Notes under the pieces: generated by a model
What the model saw: the letters and a program-made list of their open reading frames with translations, nothing else
What the model was told of the DNA's origin: nothing
The model's database searches: none
Assembly: GCA_946480605.1 (NCBI GenBank)
Contig: CAMLKW010000095.1
Location: 1 to 15,922 of the forward strand
Direction: 5' to 3'
Source of the DNA: an uncultured Roseateles sp.
Lineage (GTDB): Bacteria; Pseudomonadota; Gammaproteobacteria; Burkholderiales; Burkholderiaceae
DNA: 15,922 nucleotides
Made by a program: the position numbers and the translations under genes
Shown: positions 6,145 to 12,805 of the stretch, piece by piece
Numbering within the stretch: the first letter of the stretch is position 1
How the letters are laid out: each line of letters starts with the position of its first letter

Positions 6145-7463
6145 CAGGGTGCCGCGAACGCGTCCCGCGTCAGGTTCTCGGGCGCCTCACCGGCCGCGCG
6201 GCAGGCCACGTCGTCCTCGATACGGATGCCGCCGTAGCGCGACAGGCGCTCCACGGCATCCCAATCCACGTTCGCCGACTGCGGCGACGCCCGCAGGCCG
6301 CGCAGCAGCGTCGGGATGAAGTACAGCCCCGGCTCGATGGTGACCACCATGCCGGCCTGCAGCGGGCGCGTCAGGCGCAGGTAGCGGTGGCCGTCGGGCT
6401 TGTCGGCGGTGCCGCCGGTCTCGCTGGCCATGAAGCCGCCCACGTCGTGCACCTGCAGGCCCAGCAGGTGGCCGATGCCGTGCGGGAAGAAGGGTTTGGT
6501 GACGCCCTCCTCCACCATCGCTTCGTCGCTCATCTTCACGATGCCGGCCTCGCGCAGCACGCGGGCGATGCGGCGGTGCGTGCTGAGGTGGATGTCACGG
6601 TAGTCCACGCCCTCGCGCACCTCGTCCACCAGCGCCAGCTGCTCCACCTCCATCGCCGCCACCAGCGCGGCGAACTCGTCGTGGCCCGGCGCGACCCAGG
6701 TGCGCGTGATGTCGCTGGCATAACCGTTCACCTGCGCGCCGGCGTCGATGAGGAAGCTGCGCGACTCGGCCGGCGCACGCTCGTCCTGGTACTGGTAGTG
6801 CAGCACCGCAGCATGCTCGTTCAGGCCCACGATGTTGCCGTAGGGCAGGTCGCGGTCGGTGTGGCCGGTGGCCACGAGGTAGGCGCGGTGGATGGCGGCC
6901 TCGCTGTCGCCGTTGAGGAAGGCCGCGCGCGCGGCCTTGTGGCCAGGCACCGCACGACGCTGGGCGGCACGCATCTGCGCCAGCTCGTAAGGCGTCTTCA
7001 CGCCACGCGCCCAGTGCAGCAGGTTCAGCAACGCCTCGGGATTGTTGGGCGTGATGCCGGGCAGCGCCGCGTCGGGCTCGGCCACGATGGCGGTGCGCGG
7101 CGTGACGCAATCGGCCAGCGCCTGCGCGGCCTCGCCGGGCTCGCGGATGACGACCAGTTCGACCGCGTCCACCCACTCGCCGCTCGGCGCCTCGGGCGGC
7201 ACATGCCAGTAGTCGTCGGGCTGGTAGTAGACGACGCGCGGCTTCTTGCCCGGCCGCACCGCCAGCCAGGAGTGCGGATGGTTCGTCAGCGGCAGCCAGT
7301 GCTTGAAGTGCGGGTTGGGCTGGAAGAGATAGGGCCGGTCGTCGAGGAAGGCGTATTTCTCGATCCCGGCCGCGATCAGCAGCGTGTCGAAGCCGGTACG
7401 GGCCAGTGCGCTTTCGGCGTGTTGCTGCAGCGCGGCCAGATGTTGTGCATAGGTGGTGCTCAT
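6144..7463 (-). CDS. pepQ: Xaa-Pro dipeptidase (prolidase)
   Basis: A 439-residue M24B metallopeptidase, very close in length and sequence to E. coli PepQ (443). The dinuclear metal ligands are present: Asp240 and Asp251 (FLIDAGAQVNGYASDITRTW), His332 (PHGIGHLLGLQVHD), Glu377 (TIEPGLYF) and Glu416 (GIRIEDDV). The PepQ-specific N-terminal motif FLDDRPYLFQPNPHFKHW is also conserved. It cleaves dipeptides with C-terminal proline in the cytoplasm; family members can also hydrolyse some organophosphate esters. The ATG at 7463 overlaps the ampR stop by 4 nt (ATGA) and begins at the conserved N-terminus. Coupling to ampR upstream and to the secreted BamE-like protein downstream makes a three-gene minus-strand operon. 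Confidence 0.93.
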   Translation of the reverse strand: MSTTYAQHLAALQQHAESALARTGFDTLLIAAGIEKYAFLDDRPYLFQPNPHFKHWLPLTNHPHSWLAVRPGKKPRVVYYQPDDYWHVPPEAPSGEWVDAVELVVIREPGEAAQALADCVTPRTAIVAEPDAALPGITPNNPEALLNLLHWARGVKTPYELAQMRAAQRRAVPGHKAARAAFLNGDSEAAIHRAYLVATGHTDRDLPYGNIVGLNEHAAVLHYQYQDERAPAESRSFLIDAGAQVNGYASDITRTWVAPGHDEFAALVAAMEVEQLALVDEVREGVDYRDIHLSTHRRIARVLREAGIVKMSDEAMVEEGVTKPFFPHGIGHLLGLQVHDVGGFMASETGGTADKPDGHRYLRLTRPLQAGMVVTIEPGLYFIPTLLRGLRASPQSANVDWDAVERLSRYGGIRIEDDVACRAAGEAPENLTRDAFAAP

Positions 7464-8344
7464 GGGGTGATTGGAGCAGGCCTGCACTGATCCAGCATCC
7501 AGCGCCGGAAAAGCACCATCGCCGGCGTTGGCTCGCGGGAGAGCAGCCGCGTCAGCCAGTAGCCGCCCAGGTCGACCTCCAGCCCGAACGGCCGCACCAG
7601 GCGCCCGTCGCGCAGCTCGCGCGCAAACATCGCGGCCGGCGCCAGGGCCACGCCCTCGCCCAGCGCGGCGGCCTGCACCATCACGGCCGACGCATCGAAC
7701 AGCGGGCCGCGCGCCACGATCTGCGCCACGCCGGCCGCGGCGAGCCAGCGCGGCCAGTCCTGCGCGCGGTAGGAGCGCAGCAAGGGCACGCGTGCCAGGT
7801 CGCCCGGCGCACGCAGCGTCGCGGCCAGCGCCGGTGCACACAGCGGCGTCAGCGGTGCGCGCAGCAGCAGCTCGCCCGCCTCGCTGCGCCAGGCGCCGTC
7901 GCCGAAGCGGATCGCGCAGTCCAGGCTCTCGGTCGCCAGGTCGACCTTGTTGTTGTTGGTCAGCATGCGCAGCTCGATGCGCGGATGCAGCGCCCGGAAG
8001 TCGGCCAGCCGCTCCAGCAGGAAGCCGACGGCGAAGGTGCCGACCACGCCCACCGTCAGCACCTCGGCGGGGCCATCGTCCAGCAGGCCCGCCAGCGTCG
8101 CGTCGATGCTCATGAAGGCCTCGCGCACGACCGGCGCGAGCCGCTCGCCCTCGTCGGTCAGCACCAGGCCGCGCGCCGTGCGGCGGAACAGCGGGCGCCC
8201 GACATGGTCTTCCAGCGCCTTGACCTGATGACTGACCGCCGCCTGCGTCACGCACAGCTCGTCGGCGGCGCGCGTCAGGTTCAGGTGGCGCGCGGCCGCC
8301 TCGAAGGCACGCAAGGCATTGAGGGGCAATCCGGGCATGGCCAT
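7460..8344 (-). CDS. ampR: AmpR-type LysR regulator of the divergent beta-lactamase
   Basis: A 294-residue LysR regulator resembling AmpR throughout: LPLNALRAFEAAARHLNLTR, CVTQAAVSHQVKALE (HTH), VGVVGTFAVGFLL, NNKVD, LRSYRAQDWPRW, GVALAPAAMF and GYWLTRLLSR. With the start at 8344 the numbering lines up with Citrobacter AmpR, placing Gly102, Thr103 and Asp135 at the known signalling positions. Ser219 and Tyr262 match the effector-pocket Ser221 and Tyr264. ATG at 8338 is a possible alternative start; a TTG at 8353 is less likely. AmpR is known to bind UDP-MurNAc-pentapeptide (repressed state) and anhydro-muropeptides (active state). It is divergent from the bla gene across 104 bp, the classical arrangement for inducible expression. 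Its stop overlaps pepQ. Confidence 0.88.
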   Translation of the reverse strand: MAMPGLPLNALRAFEAAARHLNLTRAADELCVTQAAVSHQVKALEDHVGRPLFRRTARGLVLTDEGERLAPVVREAFMSIDATLAGLLDDGPAEVLTVGVVGTFAVGFLLERLADFRALHPRIELRMLTNNNKVDLATESLDCAIRFGDGAWRSEAGELLLRAPLTPLCAPALAATLRAPGDLARVPLLRSYRAQDWPRWLAAAGVAQIVARGPLFDASAVMVQAAALGEGVALAPAAMFARELRDGRLVRPFGLEVDLGGYWLTRLLSREPTPAMVLFRRWMLDQCRPAPITP

Positions 8345-8387
8345 AAGACCCAAGAATAACTAATGACTCAACCCAAAAACCATTCCT

Positions 8388-8402
8388 TGAGCTTCGCACT
8401 CA
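8388..8402 (+). promoter_or_regulatory. Candidate AmpR operator in the ampR-bla gap (TGAG-N7-CTCA)
   Basis: The 104-bp divergent gap (8345-8448) is less GC-rich than its surroundings and holds a 4-7-4 dyad, TGAG at 8388-8391 and CTCA at 8399-8402. This is the same arm geometry as LysR-family sites, though not a strict T-N11-A. A further CTCAA half-site at 8367-8371 pairs with TTGAG at 8387-8391. TTGAGC (8387-8392) with GAGAAT (8409-8414) at 16-bp spacing is a weak candidate bla promoter. Only a weak ribosome site (AAGAA) precedes the bla ATG. Confidence 0.35.
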
Positions 8403-8448
8403 CCTATGGAGAATCGCGCCGCATCGCCACCCACCCATAAGAATCACT

Positions 8449-9339
8449 ATGAACTCGTCCCTGATCTCGCGCCGCACGCTGCTGAGCGGCGCCGCCGCCC
8501 TGGCCCTGACGCCTGTCCGCGCGGCAACGCCCTACCCGGCGCTGGCCGAGCTGGAGCACCGTGCCGGCGGCCGCCTCGGCGTCGCCATGCTGGACACGGC
8601 CAGCGGCGCCGTCGCCGGCCACCGGCTCGACGAGCGCTTCGCCATGTGCTCGGTGTTCAAGCTGCCGTTGGCCGCCGTGATCCTGCGCGAGGCCGACCGG
8701 GGCCGGCTGGCGCTCGACCGGCGCGTCCCCTACGGCAAGGCCGACATGCTCAGCCACGCGCCGGTGACGGCGCAGCATCTCGCGCGCGGCCACATGACGG
8801 TCGTCGAACTGGCCGAGGCAACCCAGGTCACCAGCGACAACCCGGCCGCCAACCTGCTGCTCAAGCTCATAGCCGGCCCGGCCGGCTTCACCGCACGGCT
8901 GCGCGAGATCGGCGATGCGACGACGCGCCTGGACCGCTACGAGCCCGAGATGAATCACATGCCGCCCGGAGACCCCCGCGACACCTCGACCCCCGCGGCG
9001 ATGGCCGCGCTGGTACGGCAGATCGCACTCGGCGACGTGCTGAAGCCGGCGACGCGCGAGCGCCTGATCGGCTGGATGGAGAAGACCGAGACCGGCCTCA
9101 GCCGCTTGCGCGGCGGATTCCCGACGGGCTGGCGCGCCGGCGACAAGACCGGCTCGTTCTGGGACGAGCAGCTGCCCGGCAAGGTCAACGACGTCGCGAT
9201 CTGCTGGCCGCCGGGCCGAGCGCCCCTGATCGTCGCGGCGTTCTACGAGACGCCCGAGCCGGGGCGCGGCAAGCCGTTCGAAGAAGGCCAGAAGGTGTTG
9301 GCCGAGGTCGGGCGCATCGCGGCGGCGTGGCGCCCGTGA
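8449..9339 (+). CDS. Class A beta-lactamase, Tat-exported, AmpR-linked
   Basis: A 296-residue serine beta-lactamase that opens the beta-lactam ring in the periplasm. Catalytic motifs (protein numbering, close to Ambler): CSVFK with Ser68 and Lys71, SDN at 129-131, the omega-loop DRYEPEMN with Glu165 and Asn169, and KTG at 233-235. The N-terminus SRRTLLSGAAALALTPVRA is a twin-arginine signal, as in the Burkholderia PenA group. Two unusual points stand out. A Cys sits immediately before the active serine (Ambler 69), but there is no Cys at 238 to form the carbapenemase disulfide. The loop after KTG (SFWDEQLPGKVND) is about four residues longer than in the usual KTGTGDYGTTND type. Divergent ampR implies induction by wall damage. 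Spectrum cannot be read from sequence; the closest known class is PenA/L2-like. Confidence 0.93.
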   Translation: MNSSLISRRTLLSGAAALALTPVRAATPYPALAELEHRAGGRLGVAMLDTASGAVAGHRLDERFAMCSVFKLPLAAVILREADRGRLALDRRVPYGKADMLSHAPVTAQHLARGHMTVVELAEATQVTSDNPAANLLLKLIAGPAGFTARLREIGDATTRLDRYEPEMNHMPPGDPRDTSTPAAMAALVRQIALGDVLKPATRERLIGWMEKTETGLSRLRGGFPTGWRAGDKTGSFWDEQLPGKVNDVAICWPPGRAPLIVAAFYETPEPGRGKPFEEGQKVLAEVGRIAAAWRP

Positions 9340-9345
9340 CGCGGC

Positions 9346-9369
9346 GAGCGGCGCGACCGCGCGCCGCTC
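9346..9369 (+). terminator. Stem-loop after bla
   Basis: A perfect 10-bp GC stem, gagcggcgcg with cgcgccgctc and a 4-nt loop (accg), starts 6 bp after the bla stop. There is no T-tract, so it is a candidate terminator or mRNA-stabilising hairpin rather than a classical intrinsic terminator. Confidence 0.45.
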
Positions 9370-9427
9370 ACTTGCGCACGCAGGTCAGCTTCCGGGTGCC
9401 GCCGTCGCAAAAGGGGCAGCCTCCCAA
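9368..9427 (-). pseudogene. Possible 3' remnant of a cysteine-motif (zinc-ribbon-like) gene
   Basis: On the minus strand, just before a TGA at 9368-9370, the reading frame gives GGCPFCDGGTRKLTCVRK, a CxxC...C pattern that looks like a protein tail rather than random GC-rich sequence. An in-frame TAA lies seven codons upstream of the TTG at 9427, so at most a 19-residue peptide could be made. It may be a decayed gene end in the 151-bp gap between bla and the lipoprotein gene; chance is not excluded. The rest of the gap holds only the bla stem-loop and the strong ribosome site of the next gene. Confidence 0.2.
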
Positions 9428-9490
9428 TCCACGCCGACCTGCTCCTTAGAATCCGCGCGATTCGACAAGAGCAATACCGAGGGAGGACTC

Positions 9491-11437
9491 ATGCTCAAGC
9501 AACACTTGGGGTGTTTGCTGGCGCTCGCCATGGCCGTGACGGCCTGCGGAGGAGGCAGCAGCGGAAACGACGGCGGCAGTCAGGATTCGTCCTACCGCCT
9601 CACCTTCACACCGGGGACGCTGACGGCGAGCCATGCGCAGGGCGTGCCGCAGCCGCTGACGGTCACGGCCACGCTGGATCGCGCGGTCAGCCAGACCCTC
9701 AACGTGGTGGTCGTCGACAACGTGGGCGTCATCGACCCCAACGTGCAACTCTCTCCGGGCACCGGCAACAGCTACCAGGCCGTCATGACGCCCAAGGCGT
9801 CCTTGGCCATAGGCGAGCACGCCGGCTCGCTGCAGATCAAGCTGTGCCTGGACAACGCCGCCATCTGCAACTCACAGTTGCCGGGCTCGCCGTTCACGCT
9901 GCCGTACAAGTTCACCGTCACGGCGCCGCCAGCGGCGAACGTCACGCCCGCGCGCGTCGCCGTGGATGCCAACCAGGATGAGGTGCCCAACCTGCAGCTG
10001 GCCATCACGCTGCCCGCCGGCACGGCCTTTGTCGAGTTCACCGACAAAGGCAATGTGTTCCAGTTCAGCGGCGGCGCCGTCACGGTCAGCGGTGCGGGCT
10101 TGACCCGCTCACTGACGCTGAACCCCGCGCTGGTGCCGGGCAGCTACTCGGGCCAGATCGAGCTGAAGGTCTGCAAGGTCAGTCCGTGCACGCAGGAACT
10201 GCCAGGCTCGCCAGTCATCGTGCCGTACACGATCGCGCTGAAGTCCTCCATCAACCTGACCACCCTGTCGCGCACCACCGGCGTGGGCGAGTGGGCCCAG
10301 CATCAGGGCAATGCAGCCCACACCGGCTACGTGCCGCTGACGCTGGACGCCAGCAAGTTCACCCGCCGCTGGCGCTGGGGTCTGCCGACACTGTCGCCCA
10401 ACTCCTCCCTGGACGACACGCTGCTGCCCGTGGTCACCGCCAACGACAGCCTCTACGTGGTCGGTGCAGGCCGGTTCCAGCCCGCGGCACTGTTCGCGGT
10501 CAACGAGCATGACGGCACGCTGCGCTGGAAAAAAGACTTTGGCAACATCTATGCCGCCAACCCGCCCTCCACCGACTCAGGCGGCGTCTACATGGCCACC
10601 AGCGGTCACCAGGACACCGCCATGTGGGGCTTCGACGCGGCGACCGGCACGCAGAAGTTCCGCACCCCCTTTGGCTCGCAGTGGGAACACTATCTGGCGC
10701 CCACCATTGTGAATGGCAACGTCTACACGAACGGCGGCTACTACGGCGGCCTGCTGAGTTTCAAGGCCTCGGACGGCACGCTGAACTGGTCCGCCTACAT
10801 GAGCCAGTACGACATGTGGACGCCCGCCGTCGATGGCAACTACGCCTACGCCTTCATGCCCAACGGCCTGAACGCGGTCAACGTCACCGACGGCAGCCCG
10901 GCCTTCACCATCAAAGACCCGAAGAACGCGGTCCAGCCCTACAGCGTCAATGGCGCTCCGATGCAGATTGGTGCGAACCACGTGGTGGTGATCAACGGCA
11001 CGGCCTCGTCATACGCCAACAACAGCCTGGTCAACTTCGACATTGCGGGCCGCACCATCAAGTGGTCGATGGAGGGCAAGTTCAGCGGCGTGCCAGCCTT
11101 TGCCAAGGGCGTGGTCTATGCGATCAATGGCGCCCAGCTCGAAGCGCGCAGCGAGACCGACGGTAGCCGCTTGTGGGCCTGGCTGCCTGACGAGACGTCG
11201 ACGGATCCGTTCCAGTCCACCTACGGGCAACAGCCGCACAACATCATCGTGACCGACAACCTGGTGTTCGTCAGCACGGCGACCAAGGTCTACGCGGTGA
11301 ACCTGGCGAATCGCCAGATCGTCTGGACCTTGTCCAAGCCTGGCCGACTGGCCCTGTCGCCCAACGGCGTGCTGTATGTCAGCACGCCCGCGGTGGGGCA
11401 GCTGAGCGCAGGCGTCTACGCCATCAACCTGCGCTGA
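9491..11437 (+). CDS. Lipoprotein with two Ig-like repeats and an eight-bladed PQQ-like beta-propeller
   Basis: A 648-residue lipoprotein. The signal peptide ends in lipobox VTAC with Cys19, followed by a Gly/Ser linker (no Asp at +2, so outer-membrane sorting is likely). Residues about 35-145 and 155-252 are two related beta-rich domains, each ending in a cysteine pair and LPGSP (Cys119/Cys126 and Cys228/Cys233), an internal duplication. From residue 268, WAQHQGNAAHTGYVP opens a PQQ-like propeller. Blade strands ending in W or F recur near 296, 346, 390, 433, 472, 525, 562 and 612, typically after DGT/TG, with GVYAINLR as the closing strand. That is eight blades, as in BamB and quinoprotein dehydrogenases, but no cofactor or catalytic motif is recognised. 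A strong ribosome site, GGGAGGA at 9481-9487, decides the start. Likely a surface or periplasmic binding/scaffold protein; partner unknown. Confidence 0.85.
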   Translation: MLKQHLGCLLALAMAVTACGGGSSGNDGGSQDSSYRLTFTPGTLTASHAQGVPQPLTVTATLDRAVSQTLNVVVVDNVGVIDPNVQLSPGTGNSYQAVMTPKASLAIGEHAGSLQIKLCLDNAAICNSQLPGSPFTLPYKFTVTAPPAANVTPARVAVDANQDEVPNLQLAITLPAGTAFVEFTDKGNVFQFSGGAVTVSGAGLTRSLTLNPALVPGSYSGQIELKVCKVSPCTQELPGSPVIVPYTIALKSSINLTTLSRTTGVGEWAQHQGNAAHTGYVPLTLDASKFTRRWRWGLPTLSPNSSLDDTLLPVVTANDSLYVVGAGRFQPAALFAVNEHDGTLRWKKDFGNIYAANPPSTDSGGVYMATSGHQDTAMWGFDAATGTQKFRTPFGSQWEHYLAPTIVNGNVYTNGGYYGGLLSFKASDGTLNWSAYMSQYDMWTPAVDGNYAYAFMPNGLNAVNVTDGSPAFTIKDPKNAVQPYSVNGAPMQIGANHVVVINGTASSYANNSLVNFDIAGRTIKWSMEGKFSGVPAFAKGVVYAINGAQLEARSETDGSRLWAWLPDETSTDPFQSTYGQQPHNIIVTDNLVFVSTATKVYAVNLANRQIVWTLSKPGRLALSPNGVLYVSTPAVGQLSAGVYAINLR

Positions 11438-11446
11438 CCTGTAGCC

Positions 11447-11479
11447 GGGACCCCGCGGGCCTTCAGCCCTCGCGGTCCC
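11447..11479. terminator. Hairpin between convergent genes
   Basis: A 14-bp imperfect stem (11447-11460 with 11466-11479, 12 of 14 paired) with a 5-nt loop spans the 25-bp gap between the lipoprotein gene and the convergent cyclo-ligase gene. The cyclo-ligase stop begins in the loop. There is no T-tract on either side. It could serve both directions. Confidence 0.4.
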
Positions 11480-12032
11480 ACACCACGCCCTCCTCCGTCA
11501 GCATCGCATCCAGCGGCACGTCCAGCGCGCTGGGCTTGAGCAGCGGCAGGAAGCCGTGCGCATAGCCTATGCCCACGGCCGCTGGCCGCGGCTGCATCTC
11601 GGCCAGCGTCTTGTCCATGAAGCCGCCGCCGTAGCCCAGCCGCAGGCCGCACGGCCCGAAGCCCAGGCAGGGCACCAGCATCAGCTGCGGCCGGAATTCC
11701 TCGGTGCCCTTGGGCTTGGGGATGTGGAAGGCGTCCTCCTCCATGGGGCAGCCGGGATACCAGACGTGGAAGCGCAGCGTGCCATGCTGCTTGTCGACCA
11801 CCGGCAGGCCGATGCGGCGCTCGGGGTGGTTCTCGCCCCAGCGGTACAGCGTGGGCAGCGGGTCGAACTCGCCCTTGATGGGCCAGTAGGCGCCTATGGT
11901 CTTTTCCTGACGGCGCAGCAGCCAGACGCTGAGCACTTCCTGAAGCTCGGCCGCCAGGTCCAGCCGGTTGGGCAGGGCCAGGCGTTGCTCGATCAGCTTG
12001 TGCCGCAGCGCGGCGCGGTCGTTCGCATCCAT
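11463..12032 (-). CDS. 5-formyltetrahydrofolate cyclo-ligase (first of two in the window)
   Basis: A 189-residue MTHFS-family enzyme (EC 6.3.3.2), converting 5-formyl-THF to 5,10-methenyl-THF with ATP in the cytoplasm. Visible family motifs are YWPIKGEFDPLP (49-60), PQLMLVPCLGF (115-125) and the ATP-binding signature RLGYGGGFMDKTL (131-143, usually GYGGGYYDR). The C-terminal DVPLDAMLTE (171-180) is also typical. The start at 12032 (MDANDRAALRHKLIEQR) fits the family's N-terminal basic helix; upstream codons overlap the divergent tfoX-like gene. Only 25 bp separate the two divergent starts. No Shine-Dalgarno sequence is seen, and a TAAGCT hexamer sits 8 nt before the ATG. In E. coli this gene is called ygfA/fau. 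Confidence 0.9.
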   Translation of the reverse strand: MDANDRAALRHKLIEQRLALPNRLDLAAELQEVLSVWLLRRQEKTIGAYWPIKGEFDPLPTLYRWGENHPERRIGLPVVDKQHGTLRFHVWYPGCPMEEDAFHIPKPKGTEEFRPQLMLVPCLGFGPCGLRLGYGGGFMDKTLAEMQPRPAAVGIGYAHGFLPLLKPSALDVPLDAMLTEEGVVWDREG

Positions 12033-12040
12033 GGGGCACG

Positions 12041-12050
12041 AGCTTACATT
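12041..12050. promoter_or_regulatory. Overlapping divergent -10 elements, possible leaderless starts
   Basis: TACATT at 12045-12050 lies 7 nt before the tfoX-like ATG. On the other strand TAAGCT (12046-12041) lies 8 nt before the cyclo-ligase ATG. Both fit TANNNT at the distance expected when transcription starts at the A of the start codon. Neither gene has a ribosome site. The two hexamers share two bases, so initiation in the two directions would compete. Confidence 0.35.
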
Positions 12051-12057
12051 TGCACGC

Positions 12058-12468
12058 ATGGCCACGAGCGACCCTTTCACCGAACTCTGCATCGAGCTGC
12101 TGTCGCCGCTGGGCCCGGTGCGCACCCGCGCCATGTTCGGCGGCCGCGGCTTCTACGTGGACGGACTGTTCATGGCCTTGATCGCCGATGGCCAGTTCTT
12201 CCTGAAGACCGACGAGCAGACACGCGAGCGCTTCGTCGTGGCCGGCTGCACGCCCTTCAGCTACCAGACCAAGGACGGCGAGCGGGTGGTGATGGGCTAC
12301 TACCGCCCGCCCGAGGACGCGCTGGAATCGCCGCCGCTGATGCTGCCCTGGGCGCGGCTGGCGTTCGAGGCCGCGCTGCGCGCCGCCAACGCCAAGCTGA
12401 AAAAGCCGTCAGTCGCGGCCCAGAAGCCGGCGGCCAAGAAGAAAGCCGCCCCGGCCCGCCGCGCCTGA
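12058..12468 (+). CDS. TfoX N-terminal domain protein
   Basis: A 136-residue protein with the TfoX-N fold: residues 5-105 include GPVRTRAMFGGRGFYVDGLFMALI, DGQFFLKTDEQTRERF and the motif PFSYQTKDGERVVMGYYRPPEDALE. The C-terminal TfoX helix domain of the full-length E. coli competence regulator (Sxy) is absent, as in most stand-alone members. Instead the protein ends in a basic Lys/Ala tail (residues 113-136) rich in KK and PAAKKK that could bind nucleic acid. Start 12058 is preferred because it begins the conserved domain; an upstream in-frame ATG at 11968 would run antisense through the cyclo-ligase. The molecular role of stand-alone TfoX-N proteins is unknown. Its last 60 bp overlap the convergent DUF2917 gene. 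Confidence 0.85.
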   Translation: MATSDPFTELCIELLSPLGPVRTRAMFGGRGFYVDGLFMALIADGQFFLKTDEQTRERFVVAGCTPFSYQTKDGERVVMGYYRPPEDALESPPLMLPWARLAFEAALRAANAKLKKPSVAAQKPAAKKKAAPARRA

Positions 12469-12714
12469 GGTCGGCGGCACCAGCAGCTCGAAATCGGCCG
12501 CCGGCCAGCCCTCCAGCACGGCCGTCTGACCGGGAGGTAGCGCGATGGTCTGGCCGGCCTCCAGCCAGTGGTCCTGGGCCGGCTCGTCGGCCGTGCCGGA
12601 CAGCGTCAGCCACACCCGGCCGCAGGCCACCGCGAGGCGGCGAGCCTCGGCACCGCCGGCCAGCGTCAGCGCCCGGCCACCGTCCAGATGCCATGTGGAT
12701 TGCGCATCGCTCAT
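12409..12714 (-). CDS. DUF2917 family protein
   Basis: A 101-residue protein whose central part, ALTLAGGAEARRLAVACGRVWLTLSGTADEPAQDHWLEAGQTIALPPGQTAVLEGW, carries the DUF2917 pattern: a small beta-sandwich with GRVWLT, a D/E-rich turn and the LxxGxxIxLPxG motif. No catalytic residues are known for the family. The start at 12714 follows a good ribosome site (AGGAGA at 12727-12722 on the minus strand); the extended frame to 12807 crosses the divergent promoter and is rejected. The C-terminal tail (GAAGRGGFLLGRRLLGRD) is low-complexity and overlaps the tfoX-like gene's basic tail. It is divergent from a LysR gene, a pairing I recall for this family, so that regulator probably controls it. Confidence 0.8.
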   Translation of the reverse strand: MSDAQSTWHLDGGRALTLAGGAEARRLAVACGRVWLTLSGTADEPAQDHWLEAGQTIALPPGQTAVLEGWPAADFELLVPPTSGAAGRGGFLLGRRLLGRD

Positions 12715-12723
12715 GATGTTTTC

Positions 12724-12764
12724 TCCTGGGTTGATGTCAGGGATTCTGCTGAGACCACCCAGGA
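12724..12764 (-). promoter_or_regulatory. Inverted repeat that could mask the DUF2917 gene's ribosome site
   Basis: TCCTGGGT (12724-12731) and ACCCAGGA (12757-12764) are perfect 8-bp inverted repeats 25 bp apart in the 91-bp gap (12715-12805). In the minus-strand transcript the downstream arm contains the AGGA of the ribosome site, so pairing would hide it. Alternatively it is a DNA operator for the divergent LysR protein. Confidence 0.35.
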
Positions 12765-12805
12765 CGGTCCAATGACGGATGCGCGCCGATTGATACCATC
12801 CGCGC

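Noticed and set aside
8449..9339. Carbapenemase call for the beta-lactamase
   Set aside because: Cys at Ambler 69 alone is not sufficient; the Cys238 partner is missing and activity cannot be inferred.
9449..9463. GAATC-N5-GATTC dyad upstream of the lipoprotein gene
   Set aside because: Only 5-bp arms; expected by chance in this much sequence, with no clear promoter around it.
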